DNA of 64,000 nt from Streptomyces bicolor (GCF_000719285.1 NZ_JOFS01000009.1:310001-374000); one strand, 5' to 3'. Shown: positions 45,829 to 54,668, counted from the stretch's first letter. Notes: generated by a model from the sequence alone, not told the origin. Numbers and translations: made by a program.

Positions 45829-47628
45829 TCAGCCCACCAGCGGCGGGCGCTCCGCGTACTCGTCGTAACCGCCGGGCAGCGGGCGCGTGTCCAGGTAGAA
45901 CCACTGGGCGTCCGGGCCGGGGGCCGAGGCCGCGGTCGGTGTCGGGCTCGGTGTCGGCTCGGGTGTCCTGGCCGCCGGTGCCTCCGCCTTCGGCGGTCCC
46001 GGCATCAGAAGCTCCACGCGCAGTCCCATCCCCCGCTGCTGTGCCGTGAACTCCTCCACCTGGTTGCGGCACGCGTGGTCCAGATGTGTCACCCCGGTCA
46101 GGTCCAGGCGGATGCGAGGCTTGCCCGAGGCCGCCGCGGACTCCAGGGCCTCGATGACCTGGGGAAGGCGTAGGAAGGTCGCGTTGCCCGCCATGACGAC
46201 CTTGGCCGTGTCGTCCTCGATGTGCTGCCGGATGACGGTCTGGGACATGCGCAGGGCCGCGAGGACGATGCCGGCTGCCAGGCCGAGCAGGACGCCCTCC
46301 AGCAGTGCCGTCGCCACGATGACCAGTGTCGTCACCGTCATGACGACGAACTCGCCCCTGTCCTGGCGCCACATCTTCGGGAACTCCTCCGGCGCGAACA
46401 GCTTCCAGCCGCTGTGGACCAGGACCCCTGCCAGCACCGAGATCGGGATCAACGCCAGCACCTGCGGCAGCAGCAGGGCGAAGGCCAGCAGCCACAGGCC
46501 GTGCAGGGTGCGGGAGATGCGGGTCTTCGCGCCGGCCTGGACGTTGGCCGAGCTGCGGGCGACGACCGCGGTGATCGGGAGGGCGCCGAGGACGCCCGCG
46601 ACCGTGTTGCCGGCGCCCTGGGCGATGAGTTCGGTGTTGTAGCGGGTGCGCGGACCGCTGTGCATACGGTCCACGGCGGCCGCGGTGAACAGGCTCTCCG
46701 CGGAGGCGATGACCGTGAAGGTGAGGATGGAGCCGATGATCGCGGTGTCCGCGAGGCCCGCGAACTGCTCGGCTCCGGGGACCTGTACGGCCGCCAGCAG
46801 ATTGCCGACCTGGAGCGTCTTGACGTCCACCCCGGGCAGCGCCGCGACGGCGATGCCGATGCCGACCGCGACCAGCGCGGCGGGGATCCGCTTCGCCGGG
46901 CCCGGCACCTTCTTCCATACGAAGCTCAGCACGATCGTGGCGACGCCGAGCAGCGTGGCGATCATCGCCTGGCGGTTGGTGAGGATGTCGGCGAACAGGG
47001 CCGGGATGCCCGCCATGTTCTCGATCGGCGTGCCGGGGGCCTTGCTGTCGGCCATCGGGTAGGCCTGGCTGAACATCAGCGGCAGCCCGATGCCGGCCAG
47101 CATGCCCTGGACGACCGCGATGGAGATCGCCTGGAACATCCGGCCGAGGCGTACGACGCCGAGGACGATCTGCAGGATGCCCGAGAACAGCACGATCACG
47201 CCGAGCATGGCCACGCCGTGCTCCAGCACCGTCTCCGCGACGAGCGCGGCGAGCCCGGCGGCCGGCCCGCTGACCTGGAGCGTGCTGCCCCGCACCACGC
47301 CGACGACCAAGCCGCCGATCACCCCGGAGATGATCCCGAGCTCGGCGGGGACACCGGAGGCGACGGCCACGCCGATGCACAGGGGCAGGGCGACGAGGAA
47401 GACGACGAGGGAGGCGGTGATCTCGTTGGCGAGGTCGGGCTTGGCGGCGCCGGGCTTCGCCGACGGGGCGGTGGGGCTCTTCGCCGCGGCGCTCTTCGCC
47501 GGGGCGCTCTGCGTCGGGACACTCCTCGCCGGGGCTCCGGCGGTCGTCGGCGCGGCCGTCTGCGTGCGCCCCTTCGTGAGCCCCCTCGTCCGCCCGGACC
47601 CGCGCCCTCGCGCATGCGCCCCGCTCAT
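45829..47628 (-). CDS. SulP family anion (probably bicarbonate) transporter with STAS domain
   Basis: A 599-residue transporter. It opens with an unusual 65-residue cytoplasmic leader rich in Ala, Pro, Ser and Lys. The SulP core has SLVVFLVALPLCIGVAVASG and VSGPAAGLAALVAETV (the conserved helix 3), with about 12 helices. A STAS domain follows (RLDLTGVTHLDHACRNQVEE) and then a proline-rich tail. It overlaps the carbonic anhydrase gene upstream by ATGA, which points to bicarbonate as substrate, since SulP and carbonic anhydrase are often linked or fused. Confidence 0.92.
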   Translation of the reverse strand: MSGAHARGRGSGRTRGLTKGRTQTAAPTTAGAPARSVPTQSAPAKSAAAKSPTAPSAKPGAAKPDLANEITASLVVFLVALPLCIGVAVASGVPAELGIISGVIGGLVVGVVRGSTLQVSGPAAGLAALVAETVLEHGVAMLGVIVLFSGILQIVLGVVRLGRMFQAISIAVVQGMLAGIGLPLMFSQAYPMADSKAPGTPIENMAGIPALFADILTNRQAMIATLLGVATIVLSFVWKKVPGPAKRIPAALVAVGIGIAVAALPGVDVKTLQVGNLLAAVQVPGAEQFAGLADTAIIGSILTFTVIASAESLFTAAAVDRMHSGPRTRYNTELIAQGAGNTVAGVLGALPITAVVARSSANVQAGAKTRISRTLHGLWLLAFALLLPQVLALIPISVLAGVLVHSGWKLFAPEEFPKMWRQDRGEFVVMTVTTLVIVATALLEGVLLGLAAGIVLAALRMSQTVIRQHIEDDTAKVVMAGNATFLRLPQVIEALESAAASGKPRIRLDLTGVTHLDHACRNQVEEFTAQQRGMGLRVELLMPGPPKAEAPAARTPEPTPSPTPTAASAPGPDAQWFYLDTRPLPGGYDEYAERPPLVG

Positions 47629-48230
47629 CCGCTATGCACCCGGAACAGACCGTCGCCCTCCAGCTCGTGCACCTGCCCGGTGTCCACCTCGTAGTACCAG
47701 CCGTGCAGCCGCAGCCGCCCCGCGTCCAGCCGCTGGCGTACGACGGGGTAAGACCGCAGTACGGCAAGCTGGTTGACGACATTTCCCTGCGCCACGTCGG
47801 GCAGCGACGGGTCGTCGGAGGCGGTCGTGAGGACCGGTGCCAGTTCGGGGCGGGCCAGTCGCAGCCAGGCGTCCACGCCGGGCAGCGCGGAGAGGTCGTC
47901 GCCGGACTTCAGCGCCCCCATCGCGCCGCAGTGTGAGTGACCGCACACGATGATGTCCTGAACGCCGAGCACCTCCAGTGCGTACTCGACGGTGGCGGCC
48001 TCTCCCGACGCGCCGGGGCTGCCGTACGGCGGCACGATATTGCCCGCGTTGCGGAGTTCGAATATCTCTCCGGGCCGTGCCCCGGTAATCAGTGCGGGTA
48101 TGACCCGCGAGTCCGAGCAGGTAATGAAGAGCGCCTCGGGATATTGCCCCTCGGCCAGTTTCCGGTATTCACCGCTCTCGAAATCGACCCGCCGTTTGAA
48201 CGAGCGGGCGCGGTCCAGCAATGCCTTCAA
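47625..48230 (-). CDS. Beta-carbonic anhydrase
   Basis: A 201-residue zinc enzyme. LFITCSDSRVIP (C-x-D-x-R, about residues 36-47) and IIVCGHSHCGAMGAL (H-x2-C, about 93-107) give the zinc ligands and the Asp-Arg dyad. It interconverts CO2 and bicarbonate. I choose TTG at 48228-48230, six bases after GGAG; the longer frame upstream has no ribosome site and lies in the promoter. It is coupled to the SulP transporter and divergent from a two-component system. Confidence 0.93.
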   Translation of the reverse strand: MKALLDRARSFKRRVDFESGEYRKLAEGQYPEALFITCSDSRVIPALITGARPGEIFELRNAGNIVPPYGSPGASGEAATVEYALEVLGVQDIIVCGHSHCGAMGALKSGDDLSALPGVDAWLRLARPELAPVLTTASDDPSLPDVAQGNVVNQLAVLRSYPVVRQRLDAGRLRLHGWYYEVDTGQVHELEGDGLFRVHSG

Positions 48231-48419
48231 CGGTGTCTCCTCGGTTGGGAGTTCGGCCAGGTCATCACACCGTAGAGAGGGCCACACCAGACGAAGGTTA
48301 AGCGAAGGCCAGAGCGCGCCCAGGAATTGGACATTCTTTGTCGCGCGGCCATGCAAGCGCTTGTCCCCTGTAGCGTGTTGACTTCAGGGCAGAGAATGTT
48401 AATTCGAGAGACAGGGTCA
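48231..48419. promoter_or_regulatory. Divergent promoter region, carbonic anhydrase / response regulator
   Basis: No gene. TTGACT near 48379 with an AT-rich TTAATT about 15-16 bases on is a possible promoter for the response regulator. CTTAACC on the minus strand may serve the anhydrase. A regulator binding site is likely but I cannot define one. Confidence 0.35.
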
Positions 48420-49319
48420 ATGGGCATACGAGTACTGCTCATAGAGGACGACGAGACGATCGCCGAACCGCTCGTCGAGGGGCTGGCCAATTTCGGCCTG
48501 ACGGTGGATCACGTCACCACCGGCGCCGAGGGGCTGAGAAGGCCGTACGGCGATGTCGTGCTGCTCGACCTCGGGTTGCCGGACATGGACGGCATCGACG
48601 TCTGCCGCCGCATCCGCCAGGTCTCGGACGTGCCGGTCATCATCCTGAGTGCGCGGGGTGAGGAGGCCGACCGGGTGCTGGGGCTGGAGCTCGGTGCGGA
48701 CGACTATCTGGCGAAGCCGTTCAGCGTACGGGAGCTGGTGGCACGCGTGCGGGCGGTGACCCGGCGGACCCAGCGGACGGAGGCGGTGGCGGAGCAGGGG
48801 CGGGCGGGGATGGTGGCGGACCCGGTGCGCCTCGGTGCGGTGGCGGCGGAACCGCTCGCTCCAACGCCGCCTCGGCCGTACGAGACCACGCCGCCCCGGC
48901 CGTACGAGGCCGCGCCGACACCGTCGTACGAGATCGCGCCGCCCCCGTCGCACGAGGCCGCGCCACCCTCGTCGTACGACGACACCGCGCCCCAGCCCAT
49001 GTACGTCCCGGGCCCCCTCGTCGTCGACCGCCGCACCCGTCAGGTCTGGGTCGGCGAGGCGCCCGTGACGCTCACGCCCAAGGAGTTCGAGCTGCTGGCG
49101 CTGCTGGCCGAGGACCCCGGTGCGGTGTACTCCCGGCAGCAGATCCTGGACCGGGTGTGGGATCCGCACTACGAGGGCCCGACCAAGACACTGGACGTCC
49201 ATGTCGCCTCGCTGCGGCGGAAGTTGGGCGACCCGGCGTGGATCCAGACGCTGCGCGGGGTCGGCTTCCGGCTGGCGGTGCAGGCGGAGCCGGGCGGGCA
49301 GCAGGTGTCCTCGCCATGA
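48420..49319 (+). CDS. OmpR-family response regulator with repeat-containing linker
   Basis: A 299-residue regulator. The receiver domain begins MGIRVLLIEDDETIAEPLVE, with phospho-acceptor Asp50 (VVLLDLGLPD) and the switch Lys in LAKPFSVREL. The C-terminal winged helix runs from about residue 203 (VTLTPKEFELLALLAEDPG...YEGPTKTLDVHVASLRRKLG). Between them, residues 150-189 are five 8-residue repeats of the type PPRPYEAA, an uncommonly long proline-rich linker. ATG 48420 is chosen. Its stop overlaps the kinase start (ATGA). Confidence 0.93.
   Translation: MGIRVLLIEDDETIAEPLVEGLANFGLTVDHVTTGAEGLRRPYGDVVLLDLGLPDMDGIDVCRRIRQVSDVPVIILSARGEEADRVLGLELGADDYLAKPFSVRELVARVRAVTRRTQRTEAVAEQGRAGMVADPVRLGAVAAEPLAPTPPRPYETTPPRPYEAAPTPSYEIAPPPSHEAAPPSSYDDTAPQPMYVPGPLVVDRRTRQVWVGEAPVTLTPKEFELLALLAEDPGAVYSRQQILDRVWDPHYEGPTKTLDVHVASLRRKLGDPAWIQTLRGVGFRLAVQAEPGGQQVSSP
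48867..48986 (+). repeat. Five 24-bp repeats encoding the response regulator linker
   Basis: In-frame units of 24 bases encode PPRPYETT, PPRPYEAA, PTPSYEIA, PPPSHEAA and PPSSYDDT. The first two are nearly identical, which suggests recent slippage duplication. Confidence 0.8.
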
Positions 49320-50800
49320 CCCGCCGGCTGCTGCTCAGCTATCTGAGCCTGGCCGCGCTCGTCCTGCTCTGTCTGGAGATCCCGCTGGGCTTCGTCTACT
49401 CGCGCAGCGAGCGGGAGCGGGTGGTGAACGCGGCGAAGGACGAGGCGGAATCGGTGTCGGCGTACGCCTCGCTGTCCCTCAGCGCGGGGCGGGCGGAGCG
49501 GGACCTGCCCCGCCGGGTCGTCCACTGCGCCGAGCGCATCGGCGGGAAGGTGGTGATCGTGGATGCCTCGGGCGCCCTGCTCGCCACCTCGCACCCGCTG
49601 GCCGCCGTCATGTCCGCCGACCTCGCCTCCCGGCCCGGCATCGCGGCCGCCCTGCACGGCACCTCCACGGTGGACGTCCGTACGTCGACCATCGGCGGGG
49701 TGGAGTACCTGTCGGTCGCCGCGCCCATCCGGCACACCTCGGGTCTGCAGGGTGCCGTATGGCTGACGGTGCCGACCCGGACGGTGCACGAACGCGTCCA
49801 TCACGTCTGGCTGTTGCTCGGGCTCGGCGGGCTCGGGGTGCTCACCGCGGTCGCCGTGGTCGGCTTCGCCATCGCCCGCTGGACCGGGCGCCCGATCCGT
49901 GAACTGGAGGTCGCCACGCACGAGTTGGCGGACGGTGGCGTGGCCACGCCGGTGACGATCACGAAGGGGCCGCCCGAAGTGCGTCGGCTCGCCGCCGCGT
50001 TCAACCGTACGGCGGCCCGGCTCGCCCATCTCCTCGACGCCCAGCACGCGTTCGCGGGCGAGGCGTCCCATCAGCTCAAGACGCCGCTCGCGGCGCTGCG
50101 GCTGAGGCTGGAGAACCTGGAGCCGAACGTCGCGGCCCGCGGCCGGGGCAGTCTCGCCGCCGCGGTGACCGAGACGGACCGGCTCTCGCGGATGGTGGAG
50201 GGCCTGCTGGCGATGGCCCGCCTGGAGGAGAGCGCCGCGACGCCCGGCCCGGTCGACGTGGGCGCGGTCTGCGCGGAGCGGCACCGCACCTGGCAGCCGC
50301 TCTTCGAGAAGCAGCGGGTCTCGCTGGTGCTGTTCGCGGGCAGTGTGGGGCCCGTGCTCGCCGTACCCGGCGGGGTGGAGCAGATCGTGGACAACCTGCT
50401 GTCCAACGCCCTGCGCGCCTCCCCGGCCGACAGCACCGTGACCATGGAGCTGCGGCTGTATGTGCCGGCCCGCCGGGCCCTGCGCGACGCCCGCCCCGCC
50501 TGGGTCGACCTGCACGTCACCGACGAGGGCCCCGGTATGACGCCGGAGCAGCGCGCCCGCGCCTTCGACCGCTTCTGGCGTGCGCCGGGCGCCCCCAAGG
50601 GCGGGACGGGACTGGGTCTGTCGCTGGTCCAGCGGCTGGCGCACGCGAGCGGCGGTGAGGCGAGCCTGCACGCGGCGGCCGCGGGCGGGCTGGACGCGGT
50701 GATCCGGCTGCCGTCGGCTCAGGCGCCGCGCGAGGGACACGGCCCGGCGCCCGACAAGCCGGGGCAGCGGAAGCGGGTGGTACCGGCGTTGCGTGCGTGA
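49316..50800 (+). CDS. Sensor histidine kinase
   Basis: A 494-residue membrane kinase. Helix 1 is at the very start (LLLSYLSLAALVLLCLEIPL). An outside sensor domain of about 140 residues follows, then helix 2 (VWLLLGLGGLGVLTAVAVVG), and a HAMP region with IRELEVATHELADGG. The H-box is FAGEASHQLKTPLAAL, the N-box EQIVDNLLSNALRAS, and the G boxes are VTDEGPGMTPEQ and GGTGLGLSLVQRLAH. It starts within the response regulator stop (ATGA) and is its cognate partner. The signal is unknown. Confidence 0.93.
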   Translation: MTRRLLLSYLSLAALVLLCLEIPLGFVYSRSERERVVNAAKDEAESVSAYASLSLSAGRAERDLPRRVVHCAERIGGKVVIVDASGALLATSHPLAAVMSADLASRPGIAAALHGTSTVDVRTSTIGGVEYLSVAAPIRHTSGLQGAVWLTVPTRTVHERVHHVWLLLGLGGLGVLTAVAVVGFAIARWTGRPIRELEVATHELADGGVATPVTITKGPPEVRRLAAAFNRTAARLAHLLDAQHAFAGEASHQLKTPLAALRLRLENLEPNVAARGRGSLAAAVTETDRLSRMVEGLLAMARLEESAATPGPVDVGAVCAERHRTWQPLFEKQRVSLVLFAGSVGPVLAVPGGVEQIVDNLLSNALRASPADSTVTMELRLYVPARRALRDARPAWVDLHVTDEGPGMTPEQRARAFDRFWRAPGAPKGGTGLGLSLVQRLAHASGGEASLHAAAAGGLDAVIRLPSAQAPREGHGPAPDKPGQRKRVVPALRA

Positions 50801-50925
50801 GCGCACATGGGCTGCAATCAGAGGGGGCGCATACCAGCGGCGTCGCTCCGGGGAGCGCGCGCGGGTGGCACTCAGCTGAGCACTCAGGGACAGCGCACAG
50901 GCAGCACCCAGGTATGCCGTCCGAC

Positions 50926-50958
50926 GGTCATGCGCCGGTCACGGTCCGTCCACCCTCC
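50926..50958 (+). promoter_or_regulatory. PHO-box-like direct repeats before the PhoX-like gene
   Basis: Three consecutive 11-base units, GGTCATGCGCC, GGTCACGGTCC and GTCCACCCTCC, follow the Streptomyces PhoP pattern (GTTCACC plus four bases). They match 4, 5 and 6 of 7 core positions. The location 84-116 bases before the start of a predicted phosphatase fits. Confidence 0.5.
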
Positions 50959-51041
50959 GCCCCTAGGTTCCATGCCGCCCCCCAGGCACGACCCCCGCCG
51001 TCGACCGGCGGCGGGGCGGTACGACACCTCTTGGAGAGAGA

Positions 51042-52199
51042 GTGGAACGTCGTAGCCTTCTCCGTGCGGCCGTCCTCGGCGGCTCTACCGCCGTCCTCGG
51101 CGGCACCCTGTGGCGCGGCGCCGCGTACGCGGCCCCGGCCCAGCCCGGCACCGGCCCCTACGGGGCGCTGGGCTCCCCCGACGCCAACGGCATCAGACTC
51201 CCCAGCGGCTTCACCAGCCGCGTCATCGCCCGCTCCGGCCAGACGGTCTCCGGAACCTCCTACACCTGGCACAACGCCCCTGACGGCGGCGCCTGTTACA
51301 CCGACGGCACCGGCTGGATCTACGTCTCCAACTCCGAGATCAACCCGTCCGGCGGCGCGAGCGCGGTGAAGTTCTCGTCGACGGGCGCGATCACGGGCGC
51401 GTACCGGATCCTGTCCAACACCCGCCAGAACTGCGCGGGCGGAAAGACCCCCTGGAACACCTGGCTGTCCTGCGAGGAGGTGTCCCTCGGCTACGTCTAC
51501 GAGACCGACCCCTGGGGCACGAACGCGGCGGTCCGCCGGGACGCGATGGGCCGCTTCAAGCACGAGGCGGCGGCCGCCGACCCGGTGCGCAAGGTGATCT
51601 ACCTGACCGAGGACGAGTCGAACGGCCGCTTCTACCGCTTCGTGCCGACCACTTGGGGCAACCTGGCCTCCGGCACGCTGCAGGTCATGGTCGCGGGCAG
51701 CGGCACGTCCGGCTCCTTCACCTGGGCGAACGTCCCCGACCCGGACGGCTCCCCGACGTCCACCCGCACCCAGGTCTCCGGCTCCAAGTCCTTCAACGGC
51801 GGCGAGGGCTGCCACTACGCCGACGACACGGTCTGGTTCACCACCAAGGGCGACAACCGCGTCTGGCAGCTCAACCTCACCAACAACACCTACGAGTTGG
51901 CCTACGACGACTCCCTCGTCAACGGCACGGCCCCCCTCACCGGCGTCGACAACATCACCGGGTCCTCCTCCGGCGACCTCTTCGTCGCCGAGGATGGCGG
52001 CAACATGGAGATCTGCGTGATCACCCCGGACGACGTGATCGCCCCGTTCCTGCGGATCGACGGCCAGTCGAGCTCGGAGATCACGGGTCCGGCGTTCTCG
52101 CCGGACGGGACGCGGCTGTACTTCTCCAGCCAGCGTGGCACGAGCGGCAGTTCGTCGGGCGGGATCACGTATGAGGTGAGGGGTCCCTTCCGCTCGTAG
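51042..52199 (+). CDS. PhoX-like alkaline phosphatase (DUF839), Tat-exported
   Basis: A 385-residue secreted protein. The Tat signal reads MERRSLLRAAVLGGSTAVLGG and ends near AYAAPA. The mature part has the PhoX/DUF839 pattern: LPSGFTSRVIARSG, SYTWHNAPDGGACYTDGTGW, NTWLSCEEVSLGYVYE with the metal-site Glu, MGRFKHEAAAADP, VYLTEDESNGRFYRFVP, and a final FSPDGTRLYFSSQRG. PhoX enzymes release phosphate from organic esters outside the cell with calcium and iron cofactors. The GTG start follows GGAGAGA. Confidence 0.9.
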   Translation: MERRSLLRAAVLGGSTAVLGGTLWRGAAYAAPAQPGTGPYGALGSPDANGIRLPSGFTSRVIARSGQTVSGTSYTWHNAPDGGACYTDGTGWIYVSNSEINPSGGASAVKFSSTGAITGAYRILSNTRQNCAGGKTPWNTWLSCEEVSLGYVYETDPWGTNAAVRRDAMGRFKHEAAAADPVRKVIYLTEDESNGRFYRFVPTTWGNLASGTLQVMVAGSGTSGSFTWANVPDPDGSPTSTRTQVSGSKSFNGGEGCHYADDTVWFTTKGDNRVWQLNLTNNTYELAYDDSLVNGTAPLTGVDNITGSSSGDLFVAEDGGNMEICVITPDDVIAPFLRIDGQSSSEITGPAFSPDGTRLYFSSQRGTSGSSSGGITYEVRGPFRS

Positions 52200-52290
52200 T
52201 CGCAGCGGTCACGAAACAGACACATCTCCTCCACATCCGGACGCTGGGCATTACGGTCATCCCCTCACGCAACACCAGTGGGGGGATGAC

Positions 52291-52779
52291 ATGACCAATC
52301 CGTACACGACACCGCATGTACCGCAGCCGCCGCAGCGGCCGTTCCGCCCGGCGCCGAGGTGGGCACGCAAGCGCTACGTACTTCCGGCTCTGGGGCTCGC
52401 CTTCTTCATCGGCATTGGCGCGGGCGGCACCTCGAGCCAGGCCACGTCCTCGGCCGGCGCCAAGCCGAAGGCGGCCGCACCGCAACCCACGGTGACCGTC
52501 ACGGCGACCACGACGGCCCCGGCGGAAGAACCCGAACCGGCGCCGACGGTGACGGTGACGGCCACGAAGACGATCAAGGTCACCACCACCGTCACGGCGG
52601 CGCCCGCGGCGGACAGCGGCTCCGTCTCCGACGACAGCGGCGACTCGTCCGGCGACGACGTCTACTACGCCAACTGCAGCGAGGCCCGTGCGGCCGGTGC
52701 CGCCCCGATCCACCGGGGCGAGCCCGGCTACGCCTCCCACCTCGACCGCGACAACGACGGGGTGGGCTGCGACAGTTGA
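52291..52779 (+). CDS. Excalibur calcium-binding domain protein
   Basis: A 162-residue protein. It has a proline-rich cytoplasmic start, one membrane helix (YVLPALGLAFFIGIGAGG, about residues 30-47) and a long Thr/Ala/Pro linker with VTVTAT repeats. The C-terminal excalibur domain reads DVYYANCSEARAAGAAPIHRG...LDRDNDGVGCDS, with the D-x-D-x-D-G-x-x-C calcium loop. It is probably displayed outside the membrane, where calcium binding may tie it to the wall or to DNA. A perfect terminator follows. Confidence 0.92.
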   Translation: MTNPYTTPHVPQPPQRPFRPAPRWARKRYVLPALGLAFFIGIGAGGTSSQATSSAGAKPKAAAPQPTVTVTATTTAPAEEPEPAPTVTVTATKTIKVTTTVTAAPAADSGSVSDDSGDSSGDDVYYANCSEARAAGAAPIHRGEPGYASHLDRDNDGVGCDS

Positions 52780-52785
52780 CGGGCG

Positions 52786-52823
52786 GACGGCTGCCCCGGT
52801 CCTCAGGCTCCGGGGCAGCCGTC
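52786..52823. terminator. Bidirectional terminator
   Basis: GACGGCTGCCCCGG (52786-52799) and CCGGGGCAGCCGTC (52810-52823) form a perfect 14-bp stem with a 10-base loop between the convergent excalibur gene and the 82-residue gene. Confidence 0.85.
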
Positions 52824-52829
52824 TCGGTC

Positions 52830-53078
52830 TCACTGGATCGGGGAGTCGGGCGGCGGAAGCTGGACGATCCGCTCCAGATCGACGGATTCGACACCGTCGA
52901 CCGCCTGAAGGGCCGGTATCCGGTCCCCGGCCACGGTGCCGGAGAGCGTGCCGAGGGTCGGCTGCTCACCCGTGACCGTCAGGCCCGCCCGCCGCAGCGC
53001 TTCGACGACTTCCGCGAACCGGTCGGGGTCGACCGCGAGGATGACCCCGACCGGTGCGGGCCGGGAGGGCTCGTTCAC
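52830..53078 (-). CDS. Small propeptide-like (inhibitor I9-type) protein
   Basis: An 82-residue protein, GTG start inside the stop of the subtilase gene (GTGA overlap). It shows a beta-alpha-beta pattern: VGVILAVDPDRFAEVVEALRRAG, then SGTVAGDRIPALQAVDGVESVDLERIVQ. The closing strand (dGVesVdlerivql) resembles the end of subtilisin propeptides, which inhibit and help fold their protease. Its coupling to a subtilase supports a role as separate chaperone or inhibitor, but this is an inference from sequence shape. Confidence 0.6.
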   Translation of the reverse strand: MNEPSRPAPVGVILAVDPDRFAEVVEALRRAGLTVTGEQPTLGTLSGTVAGDRIPALQAVDGVESVDLERIVQLPPPDSPIQ

Positions 53079-54409
53079 GGGGCCTGGAGGAGGCCCGCGC
53101 CGACGTCGCGGACGGGCTGCGTCAGCGGGAACGCGCCGGCGAGCAGGGCGGCCTTGAGGTCGGCCGCGGAGGCGTTGGGGTTCGCCTCGGCGAGCAGGGC
53201 GAGGACGCCCGCGACATGCGGAGTGGCCATGCTCGTGCCCTTCATGTGGGTGTACCCGCCACCGGGGGCGGCCGAGCGAACGTCCCAGCCGGGCGCGGCG
53301 ATGTTGACCTCACCGCCCTGGCCGTTGATGCCGCCGTTGGAGAAGAACGCTGGCGCGATGGCCTTGTCGAGCGCGCCCACCGCCAGGATCGACGGACAGT
53401 TGGCGGGCCGGCTGACGGGGTCGATGTCCTGGGGCCGGTTGCTGTCGTTGCCCGCCGCGGCGACGATCAGCGTCCCGCGCTCGAACGCGCGCTTGGCCAG
53501 AATCTCGTACGTCTGCGGGAAGAGCTCGTTCTTGCGGACCGGTGCGCCGAGCGACATGGAGATCACTCGTGCGCCGCGGGCGATCGCCCAGGCCATGCCC
53601 GCCAGGATCTGGCCGTCGGTGCCGGTACCCCGATTGCTGAGGACCTTCCCGGCGAGGATCCGGGCGTCGCAGGCCACGCCGTAGCGGGGTTGCTGCTGTG
53701 GATTCTTCGGACCGGCAACGGTGCCGATGCAGTGCGTGCCGTGGCCGTTGGCGTCCTCGACGGACTCGCCGAGCACGAACGACATCGTCTCCTCGAGGCA
53801 GCCGACCAGGTCCGGGTGGTCGGTGTCCACGCCGGTGTCGAGCACGGCGACCTTCACGCCGCGTCCGGTCAGGTGGGACAGGTTGGCCCGGATCGCCTGC
53901 AGGCCCCAGGTGAAGGCCTTCTCGTCCCAGGCCGAGCCTTGTGCTACGGCCATCTCGGCCCTGGAGTGGCGGGCGACGACTTCCTCGTCGCTGCGGTAGG
54001 CCGGGAAGAACTCGGTCGGCGCCTGCGTCGGGGCGGTGATCGGCATGGCGTACACCATGCGCTCGGGCTCCGCCGCGATGATCGCCTGATCGGCTTCGGC
54101 CGTGGTCACCAGCGCGTGCCGCTGCTCGGGCCGTACCTCGACGACTGCGGCGCCGAGTTCCTCGAAGTGCACCGAGACGTCGGGGCGCTCGAGGAGTTCG
54201 GCTATGTTCGCGGTCTCGGTTCCTCGGACGCGTTCGACGGACGCGATGTCGGCGGAGGAACGCAGCGCGTTCAACCCGCTCTCCTGATTGCTCGGGTCGA
54301 GCAGGACCACGTACCGGCCGGTGTACTCCGTGCGCTGGTCAGGGGTGTGGCCGTTGGGCCGGTCGGGCTGCCCGCCGAAGGAGCGCCTGTCCATGGGTCC
54401 GTTCGCCAT
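53075..54409 (-). CDS. S8 family serine peptidase (subtilase)
   Basis: A 444-residue subtilase. The triad is Asp191 (VAVLDTGVDTDHPDL), His223 (NGHGTHCIGTVAG) and Ser393 (GTSMATPHVAG), with the oxyanion Asn in AAAGNDS. Residues 30-170 (YVVLLDPSNQESGLNALRSS...) look like a pro-domain. There is no signal peptide, so it acts inside the cell or leaves by another route. ATG at 54407-54409 follows GGAAGA. The next gene, translated with it, encodes a propeptide-like protein. Confidence 0.92.
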   Translation of the reverse strand: MANGPMDRRSFGGQPDRPNGHTPDQRTEYTGRYVVLLDPSNQESGLNALRSSADIASVERVRGTETANIAELLERPDVSVHFEELGAAVVEVRPEQRHALVTTAEADQAIIAAEPERMVYAMPITAPTQAPTEFFPAYRSDEEVVARHSRAEMAVAQGSAWDEKAFTWGLQAIRANLSHLTGRGVKVAVLDTGVDTDHPDLVGCLEETMSFVLGESVEDANGHGTHCIGTVAGPKNPQQQPRYGVACDARILAGKVLSNRGTGTDGQILAGMAWAIARGARVISMSLGAPVRKNELFPQTYEILAKRAFERGTLIVAAAGNDSNRPQDIDPVSRPANCPSILAVGALDKAIAPAFFSNGGINGQGGEVNIAAPGWDVRSAAPGGGYTHMKGTSMATPHVAGVLALLAEANPNASAADLKAALLAGAFPLTQPVRDVGAGLLQAP

Positions 54410-54591
54410 TGAATCTTCCCGCTTTCTGTGTGCTTCCCTGTGCGTGGACACACGTCGACACACGGAGTCGCGGGCGTCGGGGTTGGTCGGCGCGATGCGG
54501 TCGTGATATCGACGTGAAAATGCCGTGACCTGCAAGGACGTGCCCTACCGGGGTCTCGGCAGTGCCCCCTCGAATACGTTCGCATCGGACA

Positions 54592-54607
54592 CTGTTGTAC
54601 GCAACAG
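54592..54607. promoter_or_regulatory. Palindrome CTGTTG-TACG-CAACAG
   Basis: A 6-4-6 dyad in the divergent gap (54410-54668) between the subtilase and the dehydrogenase, surrounded by AT-rich sequence. It is a likely operator for one of them; the regulator is not encoded nearby. Confidence 0.45.
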
Positions 54608-54668
54608 AACAAAGTGGTACAGGGCACAACAAGTAGGCGTTTAATCTGCCACCGGAAGGAGCCTCGTC

